From: Acinetobacter bohemicus ANC 3994
GTDB taxonomy: Bacteria; Pseudomonadota; Gammaproteobacteria; Pseudomonadales; Moraxellaceae
Length of the DNA stretch: 64,000 bases
Direction of reading: 5' to 3'
Assembly (NCBI RefSeq): GCF_000367925.1
Contig: NZ_KB849164.1
Coordinates: 1,080,653 to 1,144,652, forward strand
The notes beneath the pieces were generated by a model that was given only the letters and a program-made list of their open reading frames with translations, was not told the DNA's origin and did no database searches. This document shows positions 1-8,788 of this stretch, piece by piece. Within the stretch, counting starts at the first letter, position 1, and the number at the start of each line of letters is the position of its first letter. The position numbers were made by a program, and so were the translations under genes.

Positions 1-1376
1 AGCCGCTCAATCACGCCGCCCATAAACAGTACGGAAATAAAAATCACCGCCAAAGCCAGATTCATGGCAATCAAGGTCATGCCGACTTCCTGAATGCCCT
101 TGAGCGCAGCCTGCACAGGCGGCTCCCCCTGTTCAATGTGGCGCTCGATATTTTCCAGCACTACAATCGCATCATCCACCACCAAACCGATTGCTACAAT
201 CACCGCCATAATGGAGAGATTATTCAGCGAAAAACCGGCCAAATAGATCAGGCTGCACGCGCCAATTAAGGTAACCAGCATCGCAATGCTTGGAACCAGC
301 GCGCTTTGCAGGCGCCCCAGCATCAATGCCACCACAATAATCACCAGCAGCATCGAAAACAGTAAAGTATCACGCGCTTCATTCAGTCCAGCACGGATCA
401 CTTCCGAACCATCCATCACAATGCTGAGCTGCGCATCGGCAGGAATCTGCGAACGCAGCTGCGGCAGTTTCTGTTTAATTTTTTCAATCACAGCCACGGT
501 ATTGGCATTCGGCTGCCGGCTGATTTTGATAATGACCGCAGGTTCGCCGTTATGAAAACCGCTGACATAACGGTTTTCTACAGCGTCCTGAACCTCGGCT
601 ACATCTTTAAGGCGAACGGCGGTCTGGCCATGCTGATGGATGACCAAATTGGCAAAATCTGCCGCATTTTGCAAATTGGCTGAGAGCGCCACCTGCCAGC
701 GCAGCTGCTGAGTTTCTACCACACCCAAAGCCTGCACCACATTGCTTTTGACCACTGCTTCACGGACTTGCTCCAGCGATACGCCTTGTGAAATCAGCGC
801 ATTCGGATTTAAGCTAATCCGCACTGCCGGCATGGATGCCCCGTCAATGCTGACATCGCCAACACCGCTGATTTGCGCCAGAGCTGGCTGCAACTGGTTG
901 CTGGCGATTTCATACAGCTTGCCGGCCGATAAATGCTTTGAGCTGAATGCCAGATAAAAAATTGGGCTTTGGCTTGGATTGATCTTGAAATATTCAGGTG
1001 GACTGGGCATGCCAGAAGGCAGTTGAGGCATGGCTGCATTAATGGCGGCCTGCACTTCCCGCGCTGCTTCATTGATGTCAGTATCCAAATCAAAATGCAG
1101 CACCACCTGCGCTGCACTTTGGTTGCTAGATGAATTAATGCCTTTTACCCCAGAAACACCCATCATGGCACGTTCCAGCGGTGTGGCGACCGTAGCCGAC
1201 ATGCTTTCAGGGCTGGCTCCCGGCAAGCTGGCCCGAACCACAATGGTTGGAATATCCGCCTGCGGCAAAGCCGCAACTGGCAAACGGAAATAGGCCAATA
1301 TACCCAGCAGTACAATCGCGATTGCCAATAAAACACTGGCCACCGGACGGTGAATAAAAACGGAGAGCAGATTCAA
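1..1376 (-). CDS. RND efflux pump inner-membrane subunit, MdtC-like (3' part outside window)
   Basis: This is the N-terminal ~458 residues of a resistance-nodulation-division transporter; the C-terminus lies beyond the left edge. The frame opens with NLLSVFIHRPVASVLL (first membrane helix), then PVAALPQADIPTIVV and the porter-domain stretch LPGASPESMSATVATPLERAM, which match MdtC-type pumps. The start I chose is a TTG at 1376-1374 that overlaps the TGA of the upstream mdtB-like gene (TTGA); no in-frame ATG fits as well. The overlap implies translational coupling. In MdtABC the B and C proteins form a heterotrimeric proton-driven pump in the inner membrane, and the two unequal paralogues here suggest the same. 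The substrate is unknown. Its place at the end of an iron-linked operon suggests siderophore or metal-chelate export (inference). Family assignment is firm; the exact start is probable. Confidence 0.88.
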   Translation of the reverse strand, partial: MNLLSVFIHRPVASVLLAIAIVLLGILAYFRLPVAALPQADIPTIVVRASLPGASPESMSATVATPLERAMMGVSGVKGINSSSNQSAAQVVLHFDLDTDINEAAREVQAAINAAMPQLPSGMPSPPEYFKINPSQSPIFYLAFSSKHLSAGKLYEIASNQLQPALAQISGVGDVSIDGASMPAVRISLNPNALISQGVSLEQVREAVVKSNVVQALGVVETQQLRWQVALSANLQNAADFANLVIHQHGQTAVRLKDVAEVQDAVENRYVSGFHNGEPAVIIKISRQPNANTVAVIEKIKQKLPQLRSQIPADAQLSIVMDGSEVIRAGLNEARDTLLFSMLLVIIVVALMLGRLQSALVPSIAMLVTLIGACSLIYLAGFSLNNLSIMAVIVAIGLVVDDAIVVLENIERHIEQGEPPVQAALKGIQEVGMTLIAMNLALAVIFISVLFMGGVIER

Positions 1377-4300
1377 GGTGCATCTCCCGTTTCATTCATG
1401 GCTGGCACCGCTGGCTGGGCCTTTTGCGGCCGCTGCAAGCGGTCAAAGAACAGATAAACCACTGGTGTGGTGAATAGCGTCAAGAGCTGGCTTAAAATCA
1501 AGCCGCCCACCATCACAATGCCCAAAGGCTGGCGCAGTTCAGCGCCGGAACCTGAAGCCAGCATGAGCGGAATGGCGCCGACGAGTGCAGCTAGCGTGGT
1601 CATCAGGATGGGCCTGAAGCGCATTAAAGCGGCCTGATAAATCGCCTGCTGCGCTGAGAGGCCTTCATTGCGCTGCGCTGCCAAGGCAAAATCCACCATC
1701 ATAATGCCGTTTTTCTTGACCAAGCCAATCAGCAGAATAATGCCGATCAAGGCAATCATATCCAACGGGCGACCGACCATAAACAGCGCCAGCAGCGCAC
1801 CAATAGCCGCCGAAGGCAAGGTCGAAAGAATGGTAATTGGGTGAATAAAGCTTTCATACAGCATACCCAACACCAGATACATGGTTACAATGGCCGCCAG
1901 TACCAGCCAAAAGGTATGCTGTAATGAGTTTTCAAAGGCCGCCGCTGCGCCCTGCAACTGCACGTTGACCTCCGCCGGCAGATTCAGAGAATCTTCAATA
2001 CGGTGAATGGCCTGAATGCCTTCACCAAGGGAAATTCCCGGTGCTAAATTGAAAGACACGCTATGTGCGGGGAACTGCGCCTGCTGCTGCAAAAGAACGG
2101 GAGTGCGCTTTTGCGCAATTGCAGCCACAGAACTGAGCAGCACTGGTTCGCCGCTGGAATTTTGAATATAGGTTTGATTTAGCGCATCAATGCCTTGCGT
2201 CAAGCTAGGGTCAAGTTCCAACACAATGCGATACTGATTCGCCTGCGTATATAAAGTGGCAATTTGGCGCTGCGCAAACAGATTCTGCAAGGCGCGGCTG
2301 ATATCTTCAATACTCAAGCCTAAACGCGCAGCCGCATCACGGTTGACATCAATAAAGGCTTGCAGGCCTTGACCGCCGTCTTCACTGGCCACGTCCGAGA
2401 ACTCCGGCTGCTGCCGCAGGGCTTCAACAAAGAGCGGGCTGAACTGCTGCAAATCTTCATCTTTGGCTGCGGTTAAGCTCAGTTGGTATTGCGTCCGGCT
2501 GATTTTGTCTTCAATGCTCAGCTCCTGCACTGGCTGCATCCAGCCTTTAATTCCCTGCACATGGCTGAACTGCTGTTTCAGGCGCGCCATGACCTGATCC
2601 GCACTGTCACGTTCGGCATGCGCTTTCAGGTTAATCAGAATGCGCCCATTGCTGAGTTTAGGATTATTGGCATCAATGCCGATAAATGAAGATAAGCTCT
2701 CAACCGCAGGGTCTTTTAAAATCTGGCTGGCCAGCGCCTGCTGCCGTTCACTCATGGCCGCAAAGGAAATATCATCCGGCACTTCGGTCACCACCTGTAT
2801 GACGCCGCTGTCCTGTACCGGGAAAAAGCCTTTAGGAATTACCCAGTACAATGCGCCAGCCAAAACCACGGTGCCAAGCATCACCGTAAGCATCAGCGCC
2901 TGATGCCGGAATACCCACTGCAGTGCCTTGCCATAGCGCTGAATCATCCAATCCAGACTCCAGCGGCTGCGGCGCGGTGCATGCTTTGCATCTTTGAGCA
3001 AATAAGCGCACATCATTGGGGTCAGGGTAAGTGACACCACAAGCGATAAGCCAATTGCCGCAGCTAAAGTCACGGCAAATTCATGGAACAGCCGACCCAC
3101 GACATCGCCCATAAACAGCAATGGAATCAGCACAGCAATCAGCGAGATGGTTAAAGAGATTAGGGTAAATCCAATTTCCCTCGACCCTTTGAGCGCTGCT
3201 TGCAATAAACTTTCACCAGATTCGCGGTGCCGAGCAATATTCTCCAGCATCACAATCGCGTCATCCACCACAAATCCTGTGGCGATGGTTAAAGCCATCA
3301 GCGTCAAGTTATTGACCGAAAAGCCAAGAAAATGCATCAGCACAAAAGTACCGATGATTGACAAGGGCACGGCAATGCTCGGAATAATAGTGGCAGACAG
3401 GTTTCTTAAAAACAGGAACGTCACCATCACCACAAGGCAAACCGCAAACACCAGCTCTTTCTGCACATCCTGAATCGCGCTGCGGATGCTTTCCGTGCGA
3501 TCTGTCAGCACCCTAATCTGCACATTTTCAGGCAAATTGCGCTGCAATTCCGGCAAAACCTGTTTAATCTGATCAGCCACCTGAATGACATTGGCATTTG
3601 GCTGGCGCTGCACATTGACCAAAATAGCGGACTGGCTGTCTGCCCATGCCGCCATATAGCGGTCTTCACTGCCTTCAATCACTTTCGCGACATCTTTCAG
3701 GCGGATCGGCGCGCCGCCGTTCCAGCGCAGAATCAGATTTTCATAATCCGCAATAGAGCGGATCTGGTCATTGGCATCCAGCATGGTGGTGCGGTAAGGC
3801 CCGTCAAAACTGCCTTTGGGCTGATTGGCATTAGCCGCATTAATTGCTGTACGCACATCCTCGGCGCTCATTTTATAAGCCGCCAGCGCAGCAGGATTCA
3901 TCTGTACCCGTATGGCTGGGCGCTGTCCGCCGGCAAGGCTGACCATGCCGACACCAGAAAGCTGCGACAGTTTCTGCGCAACCCGCGTATCCACCATGTC
4001 ATAGACTGTGGTGAGCGGCAAAGTCTTGGAACTGACCGCCAGCGTAATGACCGGAACATCCGCCGGATTGACTTTGCGGTAAATCGGCGGTGTCGGCAAA
4101 TCACCGGGCAGTTTGCTGCTGGCCGTGCTGAGCGCTGACTGCACTTCCTGCTCGACCACGCCCAATTCTGCGCTCAGTTCAAACTGTAGCGTGATAACCG
4201 ATGCACCGACCGAGCTGGCTGAAGACATTTGCTTCAAGCCAGCAATTTTACCCATTTCACGCTCTAACGGCACCGTCACCGTGCGCTGCACCGTATCCGG

Positions 4301-4465
4301 ATTGGCGCCGGGTTGGAAAGTGTAAATTTGAATAATCGGATAATCCACCTGCGGTAAGGCGGAAACAGGCAGAAGACGCCAGACTAGCAGCCCGCTGAAC
4401 AGCAGCGCCAGCATCAGCAATACTGTGGCGACTGGGCGCAGAATAAAGAAACGTGAAATATTCAT
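1373..4465 (-). CDS. RND efflux pump inner-membrane subunit, MdtB-like
   Basis: A complete 1030-residue RND transporter of the usual length for this family. The first membrane helix is around residues 10-30, followed by SALPQVDYPII and the porter domains. A cluster of helices begins near residue 338. The proton-relay acidic pair in the fourth helix is visible as D401-D402 in ATGFVVDDAIVMLENI. The second half repeats the architecture and ends with a short basic/polar cytosolic tail. It starts three bases after the stop of the adaptor gene and overlaps the MdtC-like gene by four bases, so adaptor, B and C are one translational unit. Sequence style (QVDYPIIQIYTFQPGANPDTVQ) is closer to MdtB than to AcrB. 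Drug, bile or siderophore export are all possible from family knowledge; the operon context favours an iron-related substrate, as inference. Confidence 0.93.
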   Translation of the reverse strand: MNISRFFILRPVATVLLMLALLFSGLLVWRLLPVSALPQVDYPIIQIYTFQPGANPDTVQRTVTVPLEREMGKIAGLKQMSSASSVGASVITLQFELSAELGVVEQEVQSALSTASSKLPGDLPTPPIYRKVNPADVPVITLAVSSKTLPLTTVYDMVDTRVAQKLSQLSGVGMVSLAGGQRPAIRVQMNPAALAAYKMSAEDVRTAINAANANQPKGSFDGPYRTTMLDANDQIRSIADYENLILRWNGGAPIRLKDVAKVIEGSEDRYMAAWADSQSAILVNVQRQPNANVIQVADQIKQVLPELQRNLPENVQIRVLTDRTESIRSAIQDVQKELVFAVCLVVMVTFLFLRNLSATIIPSIAVPLSIIGTFVLMHFLGFSVNNLTLMALTIATGFVVDDAIVMLENIARHRESGESLLQAALKGSREIGFTLISLTISLIAVLIPLLFMGDVVGRLFHEFAVTLAAAIGLSLVVSLTLTPMMCAYLLKDAKHAPRRSRWSLDWMIQRYGKALQWVFRHQALMLTVMLGTVVLAGALYWVIPKGFFPVQDSGVIQVVTEVPDDISFAAMSERQQALASQILKDPAVESLSSFIGIDANNPKLSNGRILINLKAHAERDSADQVMARLKQQFSHVQGIKGWMQPVQELSIEDKISRTQYQLSLTAAKDEDLQQFSPLFVEALRQQPEFSDVASEDGGQGLQAFIDVNRDAAARLGLSIEDISRALQNLFAQRQIATLYTQANQYRIVLELDPSLTQGIDALNQTYIQNSSGEPVLLSSVAAIAQKRTPVLLQQQAQFPAHSVSFNLAPGISLGEGIQAIHRIEDSLNLPAEVNVQLQGAAAAFENSLQHTFWLVLAAIVTMYLVLGMLYESFIHPITILSTLPSAAIGALLALFMVGRPLDMIALIGIILLIGLVKKNGIMMVDFALAAQRNEGLSAQQAIYQAALMRFRPILMTTLAALVGAIPLMLASGSGAELRQPLGIVMVGGLILSQLLTLFTTPVVYLFFDRLQRPQKAQPAVPAMNETGDAP

Positions 4466-4468
4466 GCT

Positions 4469-5674
4469 TTATCCAGCTGCCGGCGGAGTTAAGCCAGCTT
4501 GCGGATTTTCCTGCACAATTTGCACCTCCTGCCCATCTGATAACCGGTCGATGCCTTCTAAAACCACACGCTCGGTGCCATTTAGTCCAGCTAAAATTTC
4601 GGTTTGGCTCTGTGAAGTCACGCCCAGCTTCAGCATGCGCATTTCAGCTTTATTTTTTGTGTTGATCACATAGACATAGGTGCCTTTTGCGCCATGCTGA
4701 ATGGCATCATTCGGAATGCTGACCGCATCCTGAATGGTTTGGGCATTCAGACGGATATTGACAAACTGGTTCGGAAACAGCGCATCATCGCGGTTATCAA
4801 ACACCGCTTTTAATTTTAATGTCCCGGTATTAAGGTCAATTTGGTTATCCAAAGCCTGCACCTGTCCTAAAGCCAATTGCTTTTGCTCTGCTTTGTCCCA
4901 TGCGCTGACTTGTACTTTCTGCCCTTTGCCGGCTGCTGCGCGCAAGGTGTCTAAATAGTTTTCCGCCACTGCGAATTGCACATAAATCGGATGAACCTGC
5001 GTCACCGTGACTAAGCCGGCCTGTTCATTGGCCTGAATTAAATTGCCGGCATCCTTTTGCTTAAATCCAGCCCGCCCTGCAATCGGGGAATAAATTTTGG
5101 TATAGGACAATTGCAGTTTCGCGGCATCCACTTGCGCCTGATTGGCCTGAATTTGCCCTTTCAGCTGATTCACCAAAGCCTGCTGCTGCTCCACCTGCTG
5201 TTTGGCAATCGAGTCCTGCTTAAACAGCAATTGATAGCGCGCCAGTTCAGTTTCCGCATTGCGCAGCTGCGCCATATTTTGCTGCTGCGTGCCTTGTGCC
5301 TGAGCCAGTTCTACCTGAAAAGGCGCAGGATCTATTTGCGCCAGCAGCTGGCCTTTGGCAACCAAATGGCCTTCCTGAAAATAAATACGCTGCAATACGC
5401 CTGAAACCTGACTTTGAACATTCACCGTATGCGCAGGAATAACCGTGCCAATCGCTTTCAGTTCGACATTTAAATCACGGCGCTCGACCGCAACGACCCG
5501 CACGGGAACAGGCTTGCTCCATTGGCTGAACTCTTCTGTAGGCTTGGAGGATGCAGCTGCCCAATACCCATAGCCTGCACCCAAAGCCAGAATAAGAATT
5601 AATCCGGTTAAATATTTAAATTTAGGGGCAAGAGGCTTTTTTTGGCGGTTTAAATTTTCAGTTAGATCACTCAT
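4469..5674 (-). CDS. RND periplasmic adaptor (membrane fusion protein), MdtA-like
   Basis: HlyD/AcrA-family adaptor of about 401 residues linking the RND pump to an outer-membrane channel. It has an N-terminal membrane anchor (LTGLILILALGAGYGYWAA), a split lipoyl-like domain (IGTVIPAHTVNVQSQVSGVL ... AGRAGFKQKDAGNL), a glutamine-rich alpha-helical hairpin between those halves (QLRNAETELARYQLL through QANQAQVDAAKLQL), and beta-barrel/membrane-proximal domains at the C-terminus. I chose the ATG at 5674 (MSDLTENL), preceded at a suitable distance by GGGTAAG; a TTG six bases upstream is the alternative. It lies 9 bases after the DUF3325 stop and 3 bases before the mdtB-like gene. No outer-membrane factor gene is in the window; it could lie beyond the left edge. 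Confidence 0.93.
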   Translation of the reverse strand: MSDLTENLNRQKKPLAPKFKYLTGLILILALGAGYGYWAAASSKPTEEFSQWSKPVPVRVVAVERRDLNVELKAIGTVIPAHTVNVQSQVSGVLQRIYFQEGHLVAKGQLLAQIDPAPFQVELAQAQGTQQQNMAQLRNAETELARYQLLFKQDSIAKQQVEQQQALVNQLKGQIQANQAQVDAAKLQLSYTKIYSPIAGRAGFKQKDAGNLIQANEQAGLVTVTQVHPIYVQFAVAENYLDTLRAAAGKGQKVQVSAWDKAEQKQLALGQVQALDNQIDLNTGTLKLKAVFDNRDDALFPNQFVNIRLNAQTIQDAVSIPNDAIQHGAKGTYVYVINTKNKAEMRMLKLGVTSQSQTEILAGLNGTERVVLEGIDRLSDGQEVQIVQENPQAGLTPPAAG

Positions 5675-5683
5675 GAACAACGC

Positions 5684-6037
5684 TTACCCATATATTCGAA
5701 AAAATTGCAGCCCAAGCGCCAGACACAGCAGGACTACAGAAAAATGTAAATTTAGCCGAGGCCGGTAAGACTGAATAAAAACGATGCAGCCTGCGGCCGC
5801 AGTGGCAATGCCGAAGCATGCCGTCATGCCGACCGCCCATCCCCATGCCAAAATGCCGGCGCACAGTGCAAGAAGTAAACTGCACCAGCCCAAGCCAGAG
5901 CTGAACTTGGCCAGTCTGAAAGAAAGCGCACGGTTCAGGACTAATTTGGCATTGCGCTCCATAGCGAGATTCAATGCGAACATACCCAAATAGCAGAGCG
6001 CGCAGGCGGTTAAAATATTGACTGCATCAAGGCTCAT
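5684..6037 (-). CDS. DUF3325-like small inner-membrane protein
   Basis: A 117-residue hydrophobic protein with four predicted membrane helices (around residues 8-25, 50-70, 72-92 and 96-115). Length, hydrophobicity and position directly after a PepSY-TM gene fit the DUF3325 family, which I know mainly from iron-siderophore clusters next to DUF3649 and PepSY genes. Its ATG overlaps the stop of the PepSY gene (ATGA), so the two are translationally coupled. Biochemical function is not established; a small partner subunit of the PepSY membrane protein is the simplest guess. The RND adaptor gene follows 9 bases downstream. Confidence 0.75.
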   Translation of the reverse strand: MSLDAVNILTACALCYLGMFALNLAMERNAKLVLNRALSFRLAKFSSGLGWCSLLLALCAGILAWGWAVGMTACFGIATAAAGCIVFIQSYRPRLNLHFSVVLLCLALGLQFFRIYG

Positions 6038-7719
6038 GGCAGCTCCTCACTGGCCTGAACTGCAGCAGCCGGAGCTTGTTTTGGTAGGCGCTTGGCTTTG
6101 GCTGCCGGTTTTTTTAGAATCGCTTCACGTTTCAGCCAAACTTTATAAGCAGCCCAAGCTAGAACAGCGCCCAAAAATAGAAAGCCTAGGTCAATGCTGG
6201 CCAGCACATAATCCTGATGCGCCAGCGAAGCCGCCAAATGCCGTTCCGTCGTCAGCGCATTCAGCAGCGGCAGCAGAAGATAAGCCAGAGAGGCAGCGCT
6301 CAGAATTTCCAGCCAAGCGCGCGCAATCGGCCTGCACAGCGCATAAAGAAAACTCAGTGCCAAGGTGATGTATAAACTGTGGATTTCCCAAGCAGCCCGG
6401 TCGGCCAGATGCACCGGAATTAAGCGGTTGGCCCAAAAATACACTGCAATCGCTAAAGGAAGCCCCGCAATCATGGCAATATTCAAGCGCTCTACCAGCG
6501 CATGGCCAAAACTCATGCGTTCGGCTTTCAGCTGTTTTGGCCTGCGCTTTACTGTCCACAGCACCAAACCGGTCGCAATCATCGCTGTGCCCAACAGTCC
6601 GGTAATGACATACAGAATCCGGATCAGCGGTGAAGCAAAAGAGCCTTCATGCAGCCCCAGCACAGCCAAGGCAAACTGCATGGGCGCTTTGTCCTGATTG
6701 GACGGATTGTCAGTCATTTTTTTCCCGTTGGATAAATCAAAACTCAGCGAGGTGCGCTGTCTGGCAATACTGTCATGACTAATTTGATAGAATTCGGCTT
6801 TGGCAGGCGCATCCCCTTTGGCGGGATAGAAATTCACGCTGCCGATGCGATGTGCTCCCCATTCCCGCTGCACCTGCTGCAATACAGGTTGGATTGGAAC
6901 AAAATGCTGTGCGCTCTGCCCCATCGGCTGCGCAGCGGTTGATGCATCGGTGCCAAAGCGCGCGCCGGGATACAGTTCTGCATAGTAGCGCTCTGAATTT
7001 TTCTCGCCAAAACCGTAAACCATCGGTACGCCGAACGGCATATAGGCATTGGCAAAGAAAATCAGCCCGCTATAAGTGATCATCAAATAAAACGGCAAAG
7101 CGATCACGCTGATGACATTGTGCGCATCCAGCCATGAACGCTGGCCTTTGGCGGGACGGAAAGTGAAAAAGTCCTTGAAAATCTTTTTATGGGTGATGAT
7201 GCCGGAAATAATCGCCACGAACATGAACATGGTGCAGATCCCGACGATGCGGATAGCCCAGTCATAAGGCAGATAATGCAAAGCATAATGCATGCGGTAC
7301 AGCGCATCTCCGCCGCCCGTTTCTCGCGGCTTGAGCTGCTGCGCCGGCGGCTGCCCACTGTTCACATCCAGAACTTGAGTGCGGTATTCACCGTAGCGCT
7401 GGCCTTCCTGCGCAGGCAGCGACCAGTTCACGGAGAATTCATCCCAGCCCCGCGCATTTGACAGTAAGCTGATGCCCCAGCGCTCAGCCTGCTGTGCTTC
7501 CGGCAGTTGCTTCAAATAAGCATAGGCTTTACCCAATTGATCTGTTTCCGCTGGAACGGTTGCAACCTGCATAGCCCTTTCCGGCTGCATCCAACGGGTC
7601 AGTTCAATCTGCACATAACCTGCTGTTCCAGTTAAAAACACAAAGAACAATACCCAACCGACCACCAAGCCAGTCCACGTATGCAGCCAAGCCATACATT
7701 GGCGAAACCCTTCCTTCAT
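6034..7719 (-). CDS. PepSY-associated transmembrane protein, probable siderophore-linked ferric reductase
   Basis: A 561-residue inner-membrane protein. It begins with the PepSY-TM signature (MAWLHTWTGLVVGWVLFFVFLTGTAGYV), followed by a large periplasmic region to about residue 180, further helices (IRIVGICTMFMFVAIISGII, VISVIALPFYLMITYSGLIFF), a second periplasmic region and a C-terminal group of helices. Conserved histidines near the helices (LHTWTG, MHYALHYLPYDW, HKKIFKDFFTF) are typical of heme- or iron-handling members. FpvG of Pseudomonas and similar proteins are thought to reduce ferri-siderophores in the periplasm; I infer the same role. The start is the ATG at 7719 that overlaps the stop of the DUF3649 gene (ATGA); a GTG four codons upstream is possible but less likely. 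The gene is in the middle of a six-gene leftward operon ending in an RND pump. Confidence 0.85.
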   Translation of the reverse strand: MKEGFRQCMAWLHTWTGLVVGWVLFFVFLTGTAGYVQIELTRWMQPERAMQVATVPAETDQLGKAYAYLKQLPEAQQAERWGISLLSNARGWDEFSVNWSLPAQEGQRYGEYRTQVLDVNSGQPPAQQLKPRETGGGDALYRMHYALHYLPYDWAIRIVGICTMFMFVAIISGIITHKKIFKDFFTFRPAKGQRSWLDAHNVISVIALPFYLMITYSGLIFFANAYMPFGVPMVYGFGEKNSERYYAELYPGARFGTDASTAAQPMGQSAQHFVPIQPVLQQVQREWGAHRIGSVNFYPAKGDAPAKAEFYQISHDSIARQRTSLSFDLSNGKKMTDNPSNQDKAPMQFALAVLGLHEGSFASPLIRILYVITGLLGTAMIATGLVLWTVKRRPKQLKAERMSFGHALVERLNIAMIAGLPLAIAVYFWANRLIPVHLADRAAWEIHSLYITLALSFLYALCRPIARAWLEILSAASLAYLLLPLLNALTTERHLAASLAHQDYVLASIDLGFLFLGAVLAWAAYKVWLKREAILKKPAAKAKRLPKQAPAAAVQASEELP

Positions 7720-8027
7720 AGTGTTCCCCACGGCTTGAGTAATACCGCCAACAAACCTAGGCCCGCAATACAGCCTAAAGTCAGGCAGAACGCATGCAAT
7801 GCATTTTTAATACTGAATATGGCCAAAATAAAAATCAGCCACACCACAAAACTCAGCTGCAATCCAGCATATACCGCAAGCGCCAATTGCTCTGGAAACA
7901 TTAGTCCAACCACTGGCACGGTTAAGTTGGCAATACAAAAACCGCCCAAGGAGGCAAGCAAAATACGCAGCAGTACCATAAAGCGGTAGCGCTGCTGATC
8001 ATTAAGTCTAGAAATCACGGGCTTCAT
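7716..8027 (-). CDS. DUF3649-like small membrane protein, first gene of the iron/RND operon
   Basis: A 103-residue protein with three likely helices (about residues 17-42, 48-72 and 78-98), a short basic N-terminus (MKPVISRLNDQQRYRFMVLLRILLA) and the arrangement seen in DUF3649 proteins that precede PepSY-TM genes in siderophore loci. Its function is not known. It ends in CTATGA, sharing the ATG of the PepSY gene. It is the first gene of the leftward operon; the 224-bp divergent region upstream carries a Fur-box-like site, so iron repression of the whole operon is likely (inference). Confidence 0.72.
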   Translation of the reverse strand: MKPVISRLNDQQRYRFMVLLRILLASLGGFCIANLTVPVVGLMFPEQLALAVYAGLQLSFVVWLIFILAIFSIKNALHAFCLTLGCIAGLGLLAVLLKPWGTL

Positions 8028-8161
8028 TTATTTTTTCACTACTGACATGCAGAAATTGCTGTATAGCCATTACGGGCATTTACTACTAAGACGAGTGAAA
8101 TAAAAAAACAGCTCATCATAAATGTTGCGATTTGTAATTTTTAATTGTTGCGTTTAAGAAT

Positions 8162-8180
8162 GATTCTTATTAAGATTATC
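8162..8180 (-). promoter_or_regulatory. Fur-box-like site between the PepSY/RND operon and fecI
   Basis: On the minus strand the sequence GATAATCTTAATAAGAATC matches the 19-bp Fur consensus GATAATGATAATCATTATC at 14 of 19 positions by my count. It lies in the intergenic region between divergent iron-related genes, 72 bp before the fecI start codon. This is the expected location for ferric-uptake-regulator control of both arms. Confidence 0.6.
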
Positions 8181-8251
8181 AAGTAAATCGTTACCTCCTA
8201 ATTTTCAGTACAAATTTTAGGATTGTTGTCGCCAAGCCAATAGGCAAAAAT

Positions 8252-8767
8252 ATGAATCTGAATGTACAAAAGCAGCTATGGCTGAGCCATGTTTATCAAA
8301 CACATCAAACAACATTATTGTCTTGGTTTAAGCATAAACTTCAGCATCACCATCAATCAGAAGATTTAAGTCAGGAAGTTTTTTATCGTGCTTTAAAAAG
8401 TAATTATTGTTTTACCAGTATTAAAGAACCGCAAGCTTGGTTAATGGGTATAGCAAAACATGTGATTATTGACCATTGGCGTCGTCAACATATTGAACGT
8501 TTATATTTAGAAGCACTGGCTCATTTACCCGAAGAATTTTATCCCTCTGCTGAGCATGAAGTGTGTATTCGCGAAACATTATATCAAGTTCATGTAATGC
8601 TAGAAAAACTTCCACAACGTACAGCTCAAGTTTTTTTATTGTCACAATTGGATGGGCTGACCTATTACGCGATTGCTGAAAAATTAAATATTTCTGAAGC
8701 AACTGTAAAACGTGATATGAAACAGGCTTTTCTCGCCTGTATAAATCTTTATAATTCTGAGCATTAA
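8252..8767 (+). CDS. FecI-like extracytoplasmic-function sigma factor
   Basis: A 171-residue ECF sigma factor. Region 2 covers about residues 14-80 (EDLSQEVFYRALKSN, then PQAWLMGIAKHVIIDHWRRQ) and region 4 about residues 112-160, with the helix-turn-helix YYAIAEKLNISEATVKRDMKQA. Length and architecture match FecI/FiuI/FoxI-type iron-starvation sigma factors. It is followed after 21 bp by a FecR-like anti-sigma gene and then two receptors with signalling domains, which is the classic cell-surface signalling arrangement: ligand-bound receptor, FecR and FecI activate receptor transcription. GC is low (near one third by eye) compared with the operon on its left. Confidence 0.93.
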   Translation: MNLNVQKQLWLSHVYQTHQTTLLSWFKHKLQHHHQSEDLSQEVFYRALKSNYCFTSIKEPQAWLMGIAKHVIIDHWRRQHIERLYLEALAHLPEEFYPSAEHEVCIRETLYQVHVMLEKLPQRTAQVFLLSQLDGLTYYAIAEKLNISEATVKRDMKQAFLACINLYNSEH

Positions 8768-8788
8768 TTCAATTTAGCACTGGTCTTT

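Noticed and set aside
1207..1395. Leftward 62-codon frame with an ATG just upstream of the MdtC-like gene
   Set aside because: It is another frame of the RND gene; the parallel frame encodes the conserved RND N-terminus without interruption.
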